Assembly: GCF_026191675.1 (NCBI RefSeq) | Contig: NZ_JAKRRY010000023.1 | Span: 32,821 to 96,820 of the forward strand | Length of the DNA stretch: 64,000 nucleotides | Reading direction: 5' to 3' | Source of the DNA: Vibrio qingdaonensis | Lineage (GTDB): Bacteria; Pseudomonadota; Gammaproteobacteria; Enterobacterales; Vibrionaceae | In this document: in pieces, positions 36,799 through 45,679 of the stretch | Layout: each line of letters starts with the position of its first letter | How positions within the stretch are numbered: the first letter of the stretch is position 1 | The notes under the pieces: generated by a model | Told to the model about the DNA's origin: nothing | Database searches by the model: none | What the model saw: the letters and a program-made list of their open reading frames with translations, nothing else | Translations under genes and position numbers: made by a program

Positions 36799-37488
36799 CT
36801 AGCCTTTGGTTGAGAATCGATAGCCAGCACCTCGTACTGTTTGAATCAGCTTATCATGTCCTGCTGATTCTAGTGCTTTACGCAACCGACGAATATGTAC
36901 GTCTACTGTGCGGTCTTCCACATAGACGTTGGTACCCCACACGTTATTAAGTAGTTGCTCACGACTATAGACACGCTCTTGATGGGTCATAAAGAAGTGC
37001 AGCATCTTAAACTCGGTCGGCCCCATATCTAATGGTTGATCGTTCGCCGTTACTCGGTGAGAAACTGGATCTAGTTTCAATCCCTGAACATCAATCACAT
37101 CCTCTAGCGCGGTAGGCGTAACACGACGAATCACCGCTTTTAAGCGTGCGACCAATTCTTTAGGTGAAAACGGCTTGGTGATGTAGTCATCGGCCCCAAC
37201 CTCAAGTCCACGAACTTTATCTTCTTCCTCGCCGCGAGCAGTCAGCATCACAACTGGAATATTACGAGTCAACTCTTCTCGCTTCATATGCTTGATAAAA
37301 TTAATGCCAGAACCGCCAGGTAACATCCAATCCAGAAGTACTAAATCGGGGAATGGTTCAGCCAATTTATTGACTGCTGTATCGTAATCTTCAGCTTCTA
37401 CGGCTTGATAGCCTTTTTGCTCCAATACAAAGCACAACATCTCGCGAATAGGTGCTTCATCCTCAACAACCAGGATCCTTCTAGACAT
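36799..37488 (-). CDS. phoB: Phosphate regulon response regulator PhoB
   Basis: DNA-binding activator of the Pho regulon. 229 residues: receiver domain with phospho-acceptor Asp in LVLLDWMLPGGSG and Lys in DDYITKPFSPKEL, then an OmpR-type winged helix with VEDRTVDVHIRRLRKAL. First gene of phoB-phoR-pstS; a good Pho box lies about 54 bp upstream, which suggests self-activation. Confidence 0.97.
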   Translation of the reverse strand: MSRRILVVEDEAPIREMLCFVLEQKGYQAVEAEDYDTAVNKLAEPFPDLVLLDWMLPGGSGINFIKHMKREELTRNIPVVMLTARGEEEDKVRGLEVGADDYITKPFSPKELVARLKAVIRRVTPTALEDVIDVQGLKLDPVSHRVTANDQPLDMGPTEFKMLHFFMTHQERVYSREQLLNNVWGTNVYVEDRTVDVHIRRLRKALESAGHDKLIQTVRGAGYRFSTKG

Positions 37489-37541
37489 AACGGCGTAACC
37501 TTATGGAATCTAATCAACTGCATGCATTATCAATAATTATT

Positions 37542-37559
37542 ATGACACTTTTGTGACCA
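37542..37559 (-). promoter_or_regulatory. Pho box upstream of phoB
   Basis: On the minus strand TGGTCACAAAAGTGTCAT fits the PhoB consensus of two CTGTCA(T/C) repeats separated by an AT-rich 4-bp spacer (11-bp period). It is 54 bp upstream of the phoB start and oriented toward it. Confidence 0.75.
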
Positions 37560-37682
37560 TTGAAAACAATTTTTCATATAAGTTTCGCACAAATCCAATT
37601 GTCAGAATCCATATTTAGGCTAAGACATTCTGGCCAAAATTGCCTATGATGTGCAGCGTTCAATTATTAATGTGAGAGTAAT

Positions 37683-38591
37683 ATGTGGTTTAAAAACTGT
37701 TTGGTCTATCGTTTCAATAAGGAACTTGAGTTTAACGCTGATAAGCTAGAACAGCAGCTTGAAGAGTTTCGTTTCACGCCATGTGGCAGTCAAGACAAAC
37801 AAAAGTTTGGCTGGGTGACCGCTCTGGGCAAACATGGCGACATGATGACTCATGTATCTGAAGACCGTATTTTGCTTTGCGCTAAGAAAGAAGAAAAAAT
37901 GTTGCCCGCTTCAGTGATTAAAGAATCATTGAACAACAAGGTAGACCTGCTTGAAACACAAGAAGGTCGTCCACTGAAGAAAAAAGAAAAAGACGACCTC
38001 AAAGAAGACATTATTATTGATTTACTGCCACGTGCATTTAGCCGAAGCAATCTCACCTATATGGTTATCATGCCAAAAGATGGCTTCATTATTGTGGACT
38101 CTAGCAGCTTTAAAAAAGCAGAAGATGTGATCGCGCTACTTCGTAAAACGATGGGCAGCCTCCCTGTTATCCCTGCATTCCCAGAACAGCCAATAGAAAA
38201 TACGCTAACGGAATGGGTAAAAACGGGCAGCACCCCAGCGGGCTTTAATATGCTAGACGAGGCCGAGCTTAAATCTGTACTTGAAGACGGCGGTATCATT
38301 CGCTGTAAAAAACAAGAACTGTCCAGTGATGAAATTCTTGGCCACATCGAAGCCAATAAATTTGTCACCAAACTGGCCCTTAACTGGCAAGAACGAATTG
38401 AGTTTATCTTTGCGGATGATGGCAGCATTAAGCGCCTGAAGTTTAGTGATGAACTCAAAGATCAAAACGAGGATATCCCTAGAGAAGATGCGGCTGCACG
38501 AATTGACGCCGATTTTTCTTTACTATGTGGCGAATTGAGTACGTTCTTACCCAATTTATACGACGCATTTGGTGGCTTGCCACAGCAATAA
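37683..38591 (+). CDS. rdgC: Recombination-associated protein RdgC
   Basis: Ring-forming, sequence-independent DNA-binding protein that limits RecA activity. 302 residues, the family length, opening MWFKNCLVYRF and ending with ELSTFLPNLYDAFGG. Divergent from phoB; followed by a 137-bp gap before trhP. Confidence 0.95.
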   Translation: MWFKNCLVYRFNKELEFNADKLEQQLEEFRFTPCGSQDKQKFGWVTALGKHGDMMTHVSEDRILLCAKKEEKMLPASVIKESLNNKVDLLETQEGRPLKKKEKDDLKEDIIIDLLPRAFSRSNLTYMVIMPKDGFIIVDSSSFKKAEDVIALLRKTMGSLPVIPAFPEQPIENTLTEWVKTGSTPAGFNMLDEAELKSVLEDGGIIRCKKQELSSDEILGHIEANKFVTKLALNWQERIEFIFADDGSIKRLKFSDELKDQNEDIPREDAAARIDADFSLLCGELSTFLPNLYDAFGGLPQQ

Positions 38592-38728
38592 CCCTTTCAA
38601 ATCAATGCCCGGTACTTCCGGGCCTATTTCTGCGCTTGGAATACCCACAATTTTAGCGTAGAATTTGCGCCCCTTAGTGCCACCAGGTGGTACTTCCCTG
38701 ACTTATAATCAGAATAGAGATTTTATCA

Positions 38729-40114
38729 ATGTTTACTCCAGAACTCTTATCCCCCGCTGGCAGCCTTAAGAATATGCGTTATGCATTCGCCTATGGTGCA
38801 GATGCCGTTTATGCGGGTCAGCCTCGTTATAGCCTTCGCGTCCGTAACAATGAATTTAACCATGAAAACCTTCAAATCGGTATTAACGAAGCTCATGAAC
38901 TGGGTAAACAATTTTATGTGGTATGTAATATTCAGCCACATAACTCTAAGCTAAAAACCTTCATTCGAGACCTTAAACCCGTTGTTGAGATGGGTCCAGA
39001 TGCACTTATCATGTCAGACCCTGGTCTTATCATGATGGTACGTGAAGCATTCCCGGATATGGCGATTCATTTATCCGTGCAAGCAAACGCCGTAAACTGG
39101 GCAACCGTTAAGTTTTGGGCAGCAAACGGCGTCGAGCGTGTCATCGTGTCTCGTGAGCTATCGCTTGAAGAGATTGAAGAAATTCGCGAGCATTGCCCTG
39201 AAACTGAGCTTGAAGTCTTTGTTCACGGTGCACTTTGTATGGCGTACTCTGGTCGCTGTCTATTATCTGGCTATATCAACAAGCGCGACCCTAACCAAGG
39301 GACTTGCACCAATGCTTGTCGTTGGGAGTACAACGTCGAAAAAGGCAAAGAAAACGACGCAGGTCAAATTGTCGAAGAATTCGATCCTAATACTCCGAGT
39401 GCTATCGAAGTTCAAGATGAGCGTCCTGATAACACTTTAGGTTTAGGTAAACCAACTGACGAAGTGGTTCTTCTTTCTGAAAGTCACCGCCCAGAAGAGA
39501 AAATGGCGGCCTTTGAAGATGAGCATGGTACTTATATCATGAACTCCAAAGATCTTCGTGCTATTCAACATGTCGAGCGATTGACCAAGATGGGTGTGCA
39601 CTCCCTTAAAATTGAAGGTCGTACTAAATCATTTTATTACTGCGCAAGAACCGCTCAAGTTTACCGCAAAGCGATTGATGATGCCGTTGCTGGTAAACCA
39701 TTCGATGAAACATTAATGGGTACACTTGAGAGCCTTGCACATCGTGGTTATACCGAAGGTTTCTTGCGTCGCCACACTCACGATAGTTATCAAAATTACG
39801 ACTACGGTTATTCCGTTTCGGACGCTCAGCAGTTTGTTGGTGAGTTTACCGGTAAGCGTCGTGGCGCTTTAGCGGAAGTAGAAGTGAAGAACAAATTTAT
39901 CGTCGGTGATAGCTTAGAAATCATGACTCCCCAAGGGAACGTAGTGTTTAGTCTAGAAGTCATGGAAAACCGTAAGTCAGAAGTTATCGAGGATGCCAAA
40001 GGTAATGGTCACTTTGTCTTCATTCCAGTTCCTGAGGATATGGAACTAGATTTCGCGTTACTTATGCGTAATCTAAATGCCGGTCAGGATACTCGTAACC
40101 CCACAGGCAAATAA
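38729..40114 (+). CDS. trhP: tRNA hydroxylation protein TrhP (U32 family, YegQ)
   Basis: Prephenate-dependent enzyme required for 5-hydroxyuridine at the wobble base of some tRNAs. 461 residues with the U32 signature LLSPAGSLKNMRYAFAYGADAVYAG near the start and a cysteine cluster (MAYSGRCLLSGYI, GTCTNACRW). One base separates its stop from the yfhL start, suggesting that the ferredoxin helps its function. Confidence 0.93.
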   Translation: MFTPELLSPAGSLKNMRYAFAYGADAVYAGQPRYSLRVRNNEFNHENLQIGINEAHELGKQFYVVCNIQPHNSKLKTFIRDLKPVVEMGPDALIMSDPGLIMMVREAFPDMAIHLSVQANAVNWATVKFWAANGVERVIVSRELSLEEIEEIREHCPETELEVFVHGALCMAYSGRCLLSGYINKRDPNQGTCTNACRWEYNVEKGKENDAGQIVEEFDPNTPSAIEVQDERPDNTLGLGKPTDEVVLLSESHRPEEKMAAFEDEHGTYIMNSKDLRAIQHVERLTKMGVHSLKIEGRTKSFYYCARTAQVYRKAIDDAVAGKPFDETLMGTLESLAHRGYTEGFLRRHTHDSYQNYDYGYSVSDAQQFVGEFTGKRRGALAEVEVKNKFIVGDSLEIMTPQGNVVFSLEVMENRKSEVIEDAKGNGHFVFIPVPEDMELDFALLMRNLNAGQDTRNPTGK

Positions 40115-40115
40115 T

Positions 40116-40370
40116 ATGGCTCTGTTAATTACAGGAAAATGCATTAACTGCGACATGTGTGACCCAGAGTGTCCGAATGAAGCAATCGCGATGGGAGCAG
40201 AGATCTATGAAATCGATCCAGCCCTATGTACCGAATGTAAAGGCCATTACGATAAGCCTACATGCCAATCGGTCTGTCCTATAACTAACTGCATCATCAC
40301 TGATCCCAATAACGTGGAAACAGAAGATGAACTTTTAGAGAAGTTTGTCATTATTCAAGGCATGGCCTAA
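40116..40370 (+). CDS. yfhL: 2[4Fe-4S] ferredoxin YfhL
   Basis: 84-residue ferredoxin with two cluster motifs: CINCDMCDPECPNEA and CTECKGHYDKPTCQSVCP. The extra spacing in the second motif is typical of YfhL-type (Alvin) ferredoxins. The ATG at 40116 is used; a longer frame overlaps trhP and is unlikely. A terminator follows. Confidence 0.93.
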   Translation: MALLITGKCINCDMCDPECPNEAIAMGAEIYEIDPALCTECKGHYDKPTCQSVCPITNCIITDPNNVETEDELLEKFVIIQGMA

Positions 40371-40373
40371 AGA

Positions 40374-40404
40374 AAGAAGCCTCCTGTTTGGAGGCTTCTT
40401 TTTA
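40374..40404. terminator. Bidirectional terminator between yfhL and the gene at 40402
   Basis: Stem AAGAAGCCTCC / GGAGGCTTCTT with a 5-nt loop (40374-40400) and T runs on the plus side. It can end yfhL and, from the other strand, the small gene at 40402. Confidence 0.8.
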
Positions 40405-40710
40405 TCCTGATTTTTCAATGGGAAACACATTACAATACAGCTCTTTTTCGTATTGTATTTCAAGTTTTTTACGCCAGTTTTCGGCAGAGTTAACAGGGAT
40501 TAAATAAAACTTCTCTCTACTGGTATCAGTAACAAAGGCGATACCATGCTGCATCAATTCGTAGTGAATATCATTGATAAATCCCAAAGTGAACCCTTGA
40601 CGGCCTGAAAGCTGATTAATGTCTTCTCTCGTCAAGATCACTCCCTCTTTTTCTGAAGAAAACCTCTCCCTCAGCCAACGGGAAAATTGCCGTGCTGAAA
40701 TCATAGTCAT
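40402..40710 (-). CDS. Conserved small hypothetical protein
   Basis: 102 residues, no signal peptide or membrane segment. I do not recognise the family. The N-terminal wording (ARQFSRWLRERFSSEKEGVILTREDINQL) suggests a small helical domain and the tail is charged. AAGGA lies eight bases before the ATG, inside a 21-bp sequence that also occurs in the tgt leader. Convergent with yfhL and last gene before the tRNA junction. Confidence 0.65.
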   Translation of the reverse strand: MTMISARQFSRWLRERFSSEKEGVILTREDINQLSGRQGFTLGFINDIHYELMQHGIAFVTDTSREKFYLIPVNSAENWRKKLEIQYEKELYCNVFPIEKSG

Positions 40711-40713
40711 AAC

Positions 40714-40734
40714 GGTATTCCTTACCTAAACTCT
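40714..40734 (-). repeat. Second copy of the 21-bp leader sequence
   Basis: Identical to 18671-18691. Here the minus-strand AAGGA of the repeat serves as the Shine-Dalgarno of the gene at 40402-40710. Confidence 0.6.
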
Positions 40735-40962
40735 AAAAGGCTTGCGCCAAAGAAAAGCAGTAGAGTAGCCTAAACCGTGACAGAAAGGTCAATAACAAAC
40801 AACTAATCCACTGAATTACTGATAAATATAGTCAAGCAAAAGTCACTTCTCCAGTCCCAAAAATGAGAGGACTGACATTCATTTATTTGTGACAACTATC
40901 TATAAAGATAAACTAGGAAGGAGTTCGTCAGGGTCAAGTTTGCATTTACAATTAATGGCATA

Positions 40963-40990
40963 CATTGATAAATATGACTATTTATCAATG
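40963..40990. repeat. 28-bp palindrome with 12-bp perfect arms
   Basis: Arms CATTGATAAATA and TATTTATCAATG flank TGAC. It lies in a gene-free stretch of about 380 bp (40711-41093) between the last backbone gene and the tRNA-Trp repeats, in which I see no other feature. It has no T tail and looks more like a binding or recombination site than a terminator. Confidence 0.7.
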
Positions 40991-41093
40991 AGATACAGAC
41001 TTACCAAATAGCACAATACCAATGTGATACAAGGGCTATATACTATCAAACCGTAAATAGCATGCTAGGACTAACGTTTAAAGACGGAAAAAC

Positions 41094-41450
41094 AGAAGGG
41101 GTTCGGATCTAAGTCAGAGCCTTTGAATATGGCAGAGGTGGAGAGACTCGACCGGGTTGGTGACTCAGATCCCAGCACATCGCTTTGAAAAAGTGAAAAC
41201 GAAAAAGGCTCCGACCTAAGTCAGAGCCTTTGAATATTGCAGGGGTGGCGAGATTTGACCGCGCTGGCGACCCAGCTCCCAACACATCGCTTTGAAAAAG
41301 TGCAAACGAAAAAGGCTCCGACCTAAGTCAGAGCCTTTGAATATGGCAGGGGTGGAGAGATTTGACCGCGCTGGCGACCCAGCTCCCAACACATCGCTTT
41401 AAAAAAGTGAAAACGAAAAAGGCTCCGACCTAAGTCAGAGCCTTTGAATA
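41094..41450 (-). repeat. About three 107-bp tandem units with terminator and decayed tRNA-Trp 3' half
   Basis: Units start near 41094, 41201 and 41308 (period 107 bp), and the same terminator recurs at 41415 before the intact tRNA. On the minus strand each unit has a GTGTTGGGAG segment, an altered T-loop, an ATCTCTCCACCCCTGCCA-like tRNA-Trp 3' end with CCA, and the terminator hairpin GGCTCTGAC/GTCGGAGCC. All copies share the same T-loop change; the leftmost is most diverged. They read as duplicated tRNA-Trp pseudogene pieces. Confidence 0.8.
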
Positions 41451-41527
<77 letters not shown>

Positions 41528-41563
41528 GTAGTTGTTTTTAAGACTTAACTTTGTCTAAATAAG

Positions 41564-41590
41564 TGGCGGAGTGGACGTCATCCGAACCCA
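41564..41590 (-). pseudogene. Fragment resembling the 3' end of tRNA-Asp, possible attachment-site remnant
   Basis: On the plus strand TGGCGGAGTGGACG, then CCGAACCC after a diverged gap, matches the reverse complement of a tRNA-Asp 3' end (acceptor plus CCA, then T loop). No 5' half follows. In E. coli tRNA-Asp and tRNA-Trp are neighbours (aspT-trpT). It could be the displaced 3' fragment left by an island that entered tRNA-Asp. The remaining gap to 41717 shows nothing else. Confidence 0.55.
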
Positions 41591-41717
41591 TCACCTTGAA
41601 TACCTTGTCTTGCTTGACTTCGTGAAGGGTTAGTCCCCTTTCGAGTTGCGGGCAGTGTACCCATACGTGTACCTAAAGTCAAACGCTAGAAACAGCAAAA
41701 ATTCAACTGACCACACT

Positions 41718-42401
41718 TTAAACATCATCAACGCCAGCTTGAAAATGTCGAATCTTAGCTCCAAGGTTTGCTACTTGGTCTTGAGCTGCTTCATCTAACC
41801 GTCCTTCACCTCTCATGACATATAACAACTGAGTATCCAGCATCTTACAAAGTGTTTCTATATCGTGCTCGGTTGAAATACTCTGATTAAATAAAAAGCC
41901 TTTTTCGCTCATCCAGCTTTTCATCGTATCAAATTCCGCTCTCAAAGTAGCAGAAAAAAGTTGTTCATTTTGACTGGAAATAGCAGAGAGTATTTCATCA
42001 CCCACTCGAACTCTCTCACCATAACGCAATACCTCAGGATGCTTGACATAAACATTAACCAAATGCTTGACCAAGTTTTGCTTAGAAAAACCTTCCTTTT
42101 GGGCTTGTCGTTCGAGCTTTCTATGTACACTCAATGACAAATCGACGGTTAATTTTTTCAATTCCTCTTTCTTACTACCATTTTTAGAACGTGTCCATTT
42201 CTTTACAAATTCAGCCTGTTCTTTGGGTGATAAATTCGTGTAGTAATCAAAGAGCCATTTCAGATGACTCTGACCTTTATACATTGAATTGAAACCACCA
42301 AATCGGTCTCGCATTCCTCCAACCCACGCCAAATGTTGTTCATTATTACAGTCCAGACCATCGAATGTCGTCTGCAATAATTGATATTCATCCTTAATCA
42401 T
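41718..42401 (-). CDS. Hypothetical island protein with ribbon-helix-helix-like segment
   Basis: 227 residues from the ATG at 42401; a frame extended to 42470 adds a hydrophobic stretch that crosses the promoter and is probably not translated. The middle (LKKLTVDLSLSVHRKLERQAQKEG, near residues 83-106) reads like a ribbon-helix-helix strand and helix, as in small plasmid regulators. The rest is unassigned. Divergent from the gene at 42562 across a shared control region; probably the regulator of the module. Confidence 0.6.
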   Translation of the reverse strand: MIKDEYQLLQTTFDGLDCNNEQHLAWVGGMRDRFGGFNSMYKGQSHLKWLFDYYTNLSPKEQAEFVKKWTRSKNGSKKEELKKLTVDLSLSVHRKLERQAQKEGFSKQNLVKHLVNVYVKHPEVLRYGERVRVGDEILSAISSQNEQLFSATLRAEFDTMKSWMSEKGFLFNQSISTEHDIETLCKMLDTQLLYVMRGEGRLDEAAQDQVANLGAKIRHFQAGVDDV

Positions 42402-42475
42402 ACCTTTTCCTTGAGCCTTAGTTTTACCTGTTAATACCAAGAATATAATTACAGGCAAAATAACAATCAACCTGT

Positions 42476-42527
42476 ATTATACCTAGCATTAAGCTTTATT
42501 CATTAAAAACCACAGGCAAGGTATAAT
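42476..42527. promoter_or_regulatory. Divergent promoter region with two TATAAT boxes
   Basis: TATAAT occurs at 42522-42527 on the plus strand (toward 42562) and at 42481-42476 on the minus strand (toward 42401). Both sit within the inverted strings AGGTATAATA / TATTATACCT, and an ACAGGCAA direct repeat lies nearby. The -35 boxes are weak, which fits activator or repressor control. Confidence 0.5.
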
Positions 42528-42561
42528 AAGCACTTACCCTCCACAAACCTTAGATATTAAA

Positions 42562-43500
42562 ATGCAAGAAAAACACAAGCACCCCATAACATTATGGGCA
42601 GAAATTACATCCATAACCAATGATTCAGCCACCCCATGTAGGCGAATTAAATTAGAAGACATCGTCGTTAATGAGCTTATAGTTCAATATTCATCCGTCA
42701 TTGAAGCATCCTTACAGGCATGCAGCATTCTTCTCATCAAAGAACATCGGGAGCTATGTCTAAAGAAAATAAACAATGCCATCCAGACAAAAGAGAAAGA
42801 ACATTTTCAAAGTTATTCACTTCTTAATTGGGGAATTGATCGTCCCACTTTTCACTTCGCCAGATTCTTCAACATGAAACAGAATTGGGGAATAAGTGAA
42901 GACCATATAAGCCATCCAGATTGGTTAGCGATCCACAATCTCAGACAACTATTAAAAAATGCTTTTAACATCGAAGTGATACTAGATTTCATCGCAGAAC
43001 AAAAAGAGGTAAGTAAAGCAAAGCTTCCTTTGGTTTGGGCTATTTGTTGCTTGCTAGCAAAACATTCTTATCCGGCACCAATCACAACAAAATCGCCAAT
43101 ATCAATGAAACATCTCGCTCTATATATGAAAGAAAGCGAAGCTGAGACCCTAGAGGGAGTAAACCTTTTAAAAAAGCTAAAACTGATTAAAACCAACGGT
43201 GCCTATATAAACATCAAGCCTCTATTCTGGGTTCGAGGCATCAAGGAATTTGCCAATTCAACTTATCTTCGAAACAAAACTACATTCTTAGCAATGGAGG
43301 ACAACAAAGAAAAAACCACTTTTTTCAACCAGCACGCTCACCGACAATTACTACAAGCACAAGATCTTGCAATCCAACTTCTTCAAGAGTTAGGTGACGA
43401 TCCTCTTCTCACTACGACGAGGTATGATTTATCTACATTCCTTAGCCAAACACTTCAATTCAACCACGAGTACATCAATGAAAACCTTTTTGATTTATAA
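42562..43500 (+). CDS. Hypothetical protein, winged-helix-like C-terminal half
   Basis: 312 residues with no recognised family. Residues about 190-235 (ISMKHLALYMKESEAETLEGVNLLKKLKLIK, then a beta hairpin and PLFWVRG) look like a winged helix. The next protein has the same arrangement with PIFWACISG, so the two may be diverged paralogues, for example replication or plasmid-maintenance proteins. The stop overlaps the next start by 23 bases. AT-rich compared with the backbone. Confidence 0.6.
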   Translation: MQEKHKHPITLWAEITSITNDSATPCRRIKLEDIVVNELIVQYSSVIEASLQACSILLIKEHRELCLKKINNAIQTKEKEHFQSYSLLNWGIDRPTFHFARFFNMKQNWGISEDHISHPDWLAIHNLRQLLKNAFNIEVILDFIAEQKEVSKAKLPLVWAICCLLAKHSYPAPITTKSPISMKHLALYMKESEAETLEGVNLLKKLKLIKTNGAYINIKPLFWVRGIKEFANSTYLRNKTTFLAMEDNKEKTTFFNQHAHRQLLQAQDLAIQLLQELGDDPLLTTTRYDLSTFLSQTLQFNHEYINENLFDL

Positions 43501-44533
43501 AAGTACCAAATATTCAGATTCGAAAAACTTCACTTTTCAGTTTGTGTGTCGCCCCAACACCAAGCTCAAAAAGCTTTGCTGTAAGTTCAAACTAACCACC
43601 GAACACATGACGCGGTGGGCACCTCTTATTGAACCCACTTTAACGCCAATACAGATTTACTCCAGCATCGACTTCTTTACATTGTTTAGAGATAAGGCTC
43701 TTAAGCAACTATCTACTCAATATTTAAAGCAAACGATCGAAATGCTAGCTCAACCAACAAGAGACCGACACTATCGCTTACCTATCTTTGACCATACAAC
43801 TAAAATCGACGCTTGGTTTAGTGAAATCACTATATTGATAGAAGGTCCTTACTGCCTACATTATGATTATGCAGAGCAATACAACGTTATTCAAAAGCAC
43901 CATGCATCAGAGCCAAACTCTCCAAGATTTTCCTTAAAAGATCTATATAAACGTCAACACAAACATTTTCCAATTAACATGAAGCACTTGGTGTTGTTCC
44001 TGCCTGATTTCTCTTGCAAAGTCGATATGCAGCGACGCTACCTGACGCTTATTCATTATCTTTGTCATCATTCAAATAAATTTTCAGGTCAATGCTATAA
44101 AACCATCCCTCAAATCCAATCAGCGCTGTGCATCAGTCAACCAACTCTTCACCGAATGATCATGACTTTAGAAAGTTATGATTGGCTTGCTACCCAATAC
44201 ACGTCAGTTCAAAGATACGATACAAAGTACAAGGCACCCAAAACACCGACAAAAACACTCACTCTGACACCAATTTTTTGGGCTTGTATTTCTGGAATGC
44301 CCATTAATGGAAATCTAGTAAAACAAGCAGTCATACCTGCGATGCAAGCGGTCCATAACTGCTGGGGAATGGATAGCAGAGAATACAAGGAAATGAGCAG
44401 CTATCCGTTTATCCGACACGTTGCTCAAATTCAACATGTAACAAAATTTTATCAAACAGCAATAAGAGAAAGTGAACTCAACGTCGTCCGTAATGACTCC
44501 TTGAAGCAACTATCCTTGATGAAATACAGGTAA
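43478..44533 (+). CDS. Hypothetical protein, winged-helix-like, paired with 42562-43500
   Basis: 351 residues from the ATG at 43478; a longer frame beginning at 43394 would run deep into the previous gene and is unlikely. An HTH-like stretch lies near residues 205-240 (IPQIQSALCISQPTLHRMIMTLESYDWL), followed by a beta region ending in TPIFWACISG. No catalytic motif is visible. Translationally coupled to the preceding gene; I infer a joint role in DNA binding or replication of the element. Confidence 0.6.
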   Translation: MKTFLIYKSTKYSDSKNFTFQFVCRPNTKLKKLCCKFKLTTEHMTRWAPLIEPTLTPIQIYSSIDFFTLFRDKALKQLSTQYLKQTIEMLAQPTRDRHYRLPIFDHTTKIDAWFSEITILIEGPYCLHYDYAEQYNVIQKHHASEPNSPRFSLKDLYKRQHKHFPINMKHLVLFLPDFSCKVDMQRRYLTLIHYLCHHSNKFSGQCYKTIPQIQSALCISQPTLHRMIMTLESYDWLATQYTSVQRYDTKYKAPKTPTKTLTLTPIFWACISGMPINGNLVKQAVIPAMQAVHNCWGMDSREYKEMSSYPFIRHVAQIQHVTKFYQTAIRESELNVVRNDSLKQLSLMKYR

Positions 44534-44592
44534 ACATTAAACCAATACAACCTCACTGATTGTTTTGTAATTAACACTACGGAGCAATACAC

Positions 44593-45012
44593 ATGAATAC
44601 ACTCACTCAATCTGACCTTAGACTTATCCGTATTAACGACCTTGCTAACATGATTGGTTATCATCGAAGCTCTATTAATCACATGGTGTCTGAAGGCCGA
44701 TTTCCTCAACGACTAAAAATAGGCCCTAGCGCCAGTGGCTGGCTTCTCCCTGAAATTAAATCTTGGATAAACCAAAGCTGGCAATTAGGCGATTCATTCA
44801 GCCCCCCCTTATTAAATGAGCCTCGTTTGTTGAGAATGAAAGACGTACTCGACCTATTAGGTGTTAAGCGAGACACACTGTATCGATTAATAAAAAGAAA
44901 TGAATTTCCCGAAGGGAAAAAACTCAGTCATCGAGAGCGACGATGGGAATACAACGACATCATGGGATGGCTAGCAGGTAAAATCCAAGAAAGGGATGAA
45001 CGACAAGATTAA
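44593..45012 (+). CDS. Tandem AlpA-like DNA-binding protein
   Basis: 139 residues made of two AlpA-type (MerR-like) helix-turn-helix domains: RLIRINDLANMIGYHRSSINHMV...FPQRLKIG...WLLPEIKSWI and RLLRMKDVLDLLGVKRDTLYRLIK...FPEGKKLS...WEYNDIMGWL. AlpA regulators control excision in CP4-57/P4-like elements; a doubled form is uncommon. GGAG lies nine bases before the ATG. Follows the winged-helix pair at a 59-bp distance. Confidence 0.8.
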   Translation: MNTLTQSDLRLIRINDLANMIGYHRSSINHMVSEGRFPQRLKIGPSASGWLLPEIKSWINQSWQLGDSFSPPLLNEPRLLRMKDVLDLLGVKRDTLYRLIKRNEFPEGKKLSHRERRWEYNDIMGWLAGKIQERDERQD

Positions 45013-45199
45013 ATTATGGGCATTATCGCCAAGCTAAAAAAAACCACCAGCAACATCATTAAACCAATCACCTTCGCTTACTCCATTCTTTTTTCCTCTG
45101 ATTAAATTCACTGAAATTATTTATTCAGACTCTGCCTGTCATACGCGGAGAATTTTCTGTGGGTCATCGTTTTTAATACACAGAGAAAACATGGAGTGA

Positions 45200-45643
45200 G
45201 TGGCTTACATTAAGAATATCCCCATGATCACACTTTCTATTATTTCGCCAAACAGCCCTCTATCATTTGACGCTCAATGGTTACACCGGCTTTGTAGTTC
45301 GCTAGACAAACTCACTACCGCCCCTTTCCGTCGCCACAGCAAAAATCTATGCCTAAGGTTTACTCTTTCTCAAACGCAAGCCGTTGATATCACTTTATGT
45401 CAGCAAGGAAATGATAATTGGAGAATTGAACGCATTGACCATTGGCACAAACTCAATACAAACCAACCTGCAATACTGCATCTGTTCGACTTTAAGAAAC
45501 GCCTCTTTCAGAGTCTAGACACACCAAGGTATTCAATGAATCTCATGCAACATGAGCCAACATTAAAAGCCAGCTTCGAGCTATGGCAATCAACTTTCCT
45601 TCAAACTAAGATCATCGACGCTCAGTTACGATTATTGCCTTAG
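45200..45643 (+). CDS. Hypothetical protein
   Basis: 147 residues at most, with no recognised family, membrane segment or motif. The GTG at 45200 and the ATG at 45224 both lack a good ribosome-binding site. A small terminator follows at 45662. Same strand as the AlpA-like gene, in a satellite-like module. Confidence 0.45.
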   Translation: MAYIKNIPMITLSIISPNSPLSFDAQWLHRLCSSLDKLTTAPFRRHSKNLCLRFTLSQTQAVDITLCQQGNDNWRIERIDHWHKLNTNQPAILHLFDFKKRLFQSLDTPRYSMNLMQHEPTLKASFELWQSTFLQTKIIDAQLRLLP

Positions 45644-45661
45644 CAATCTAACCCCACGACA

Positions 45662-45679
45662 GGGCGGTAACGCCCTTTT
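45662..45679 (+). terminator. Small terminator after 45200-45643
   Basis: Stem GGGCG / CGCCC with GTAA loop, then four T residues. Confidence 0.6.
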
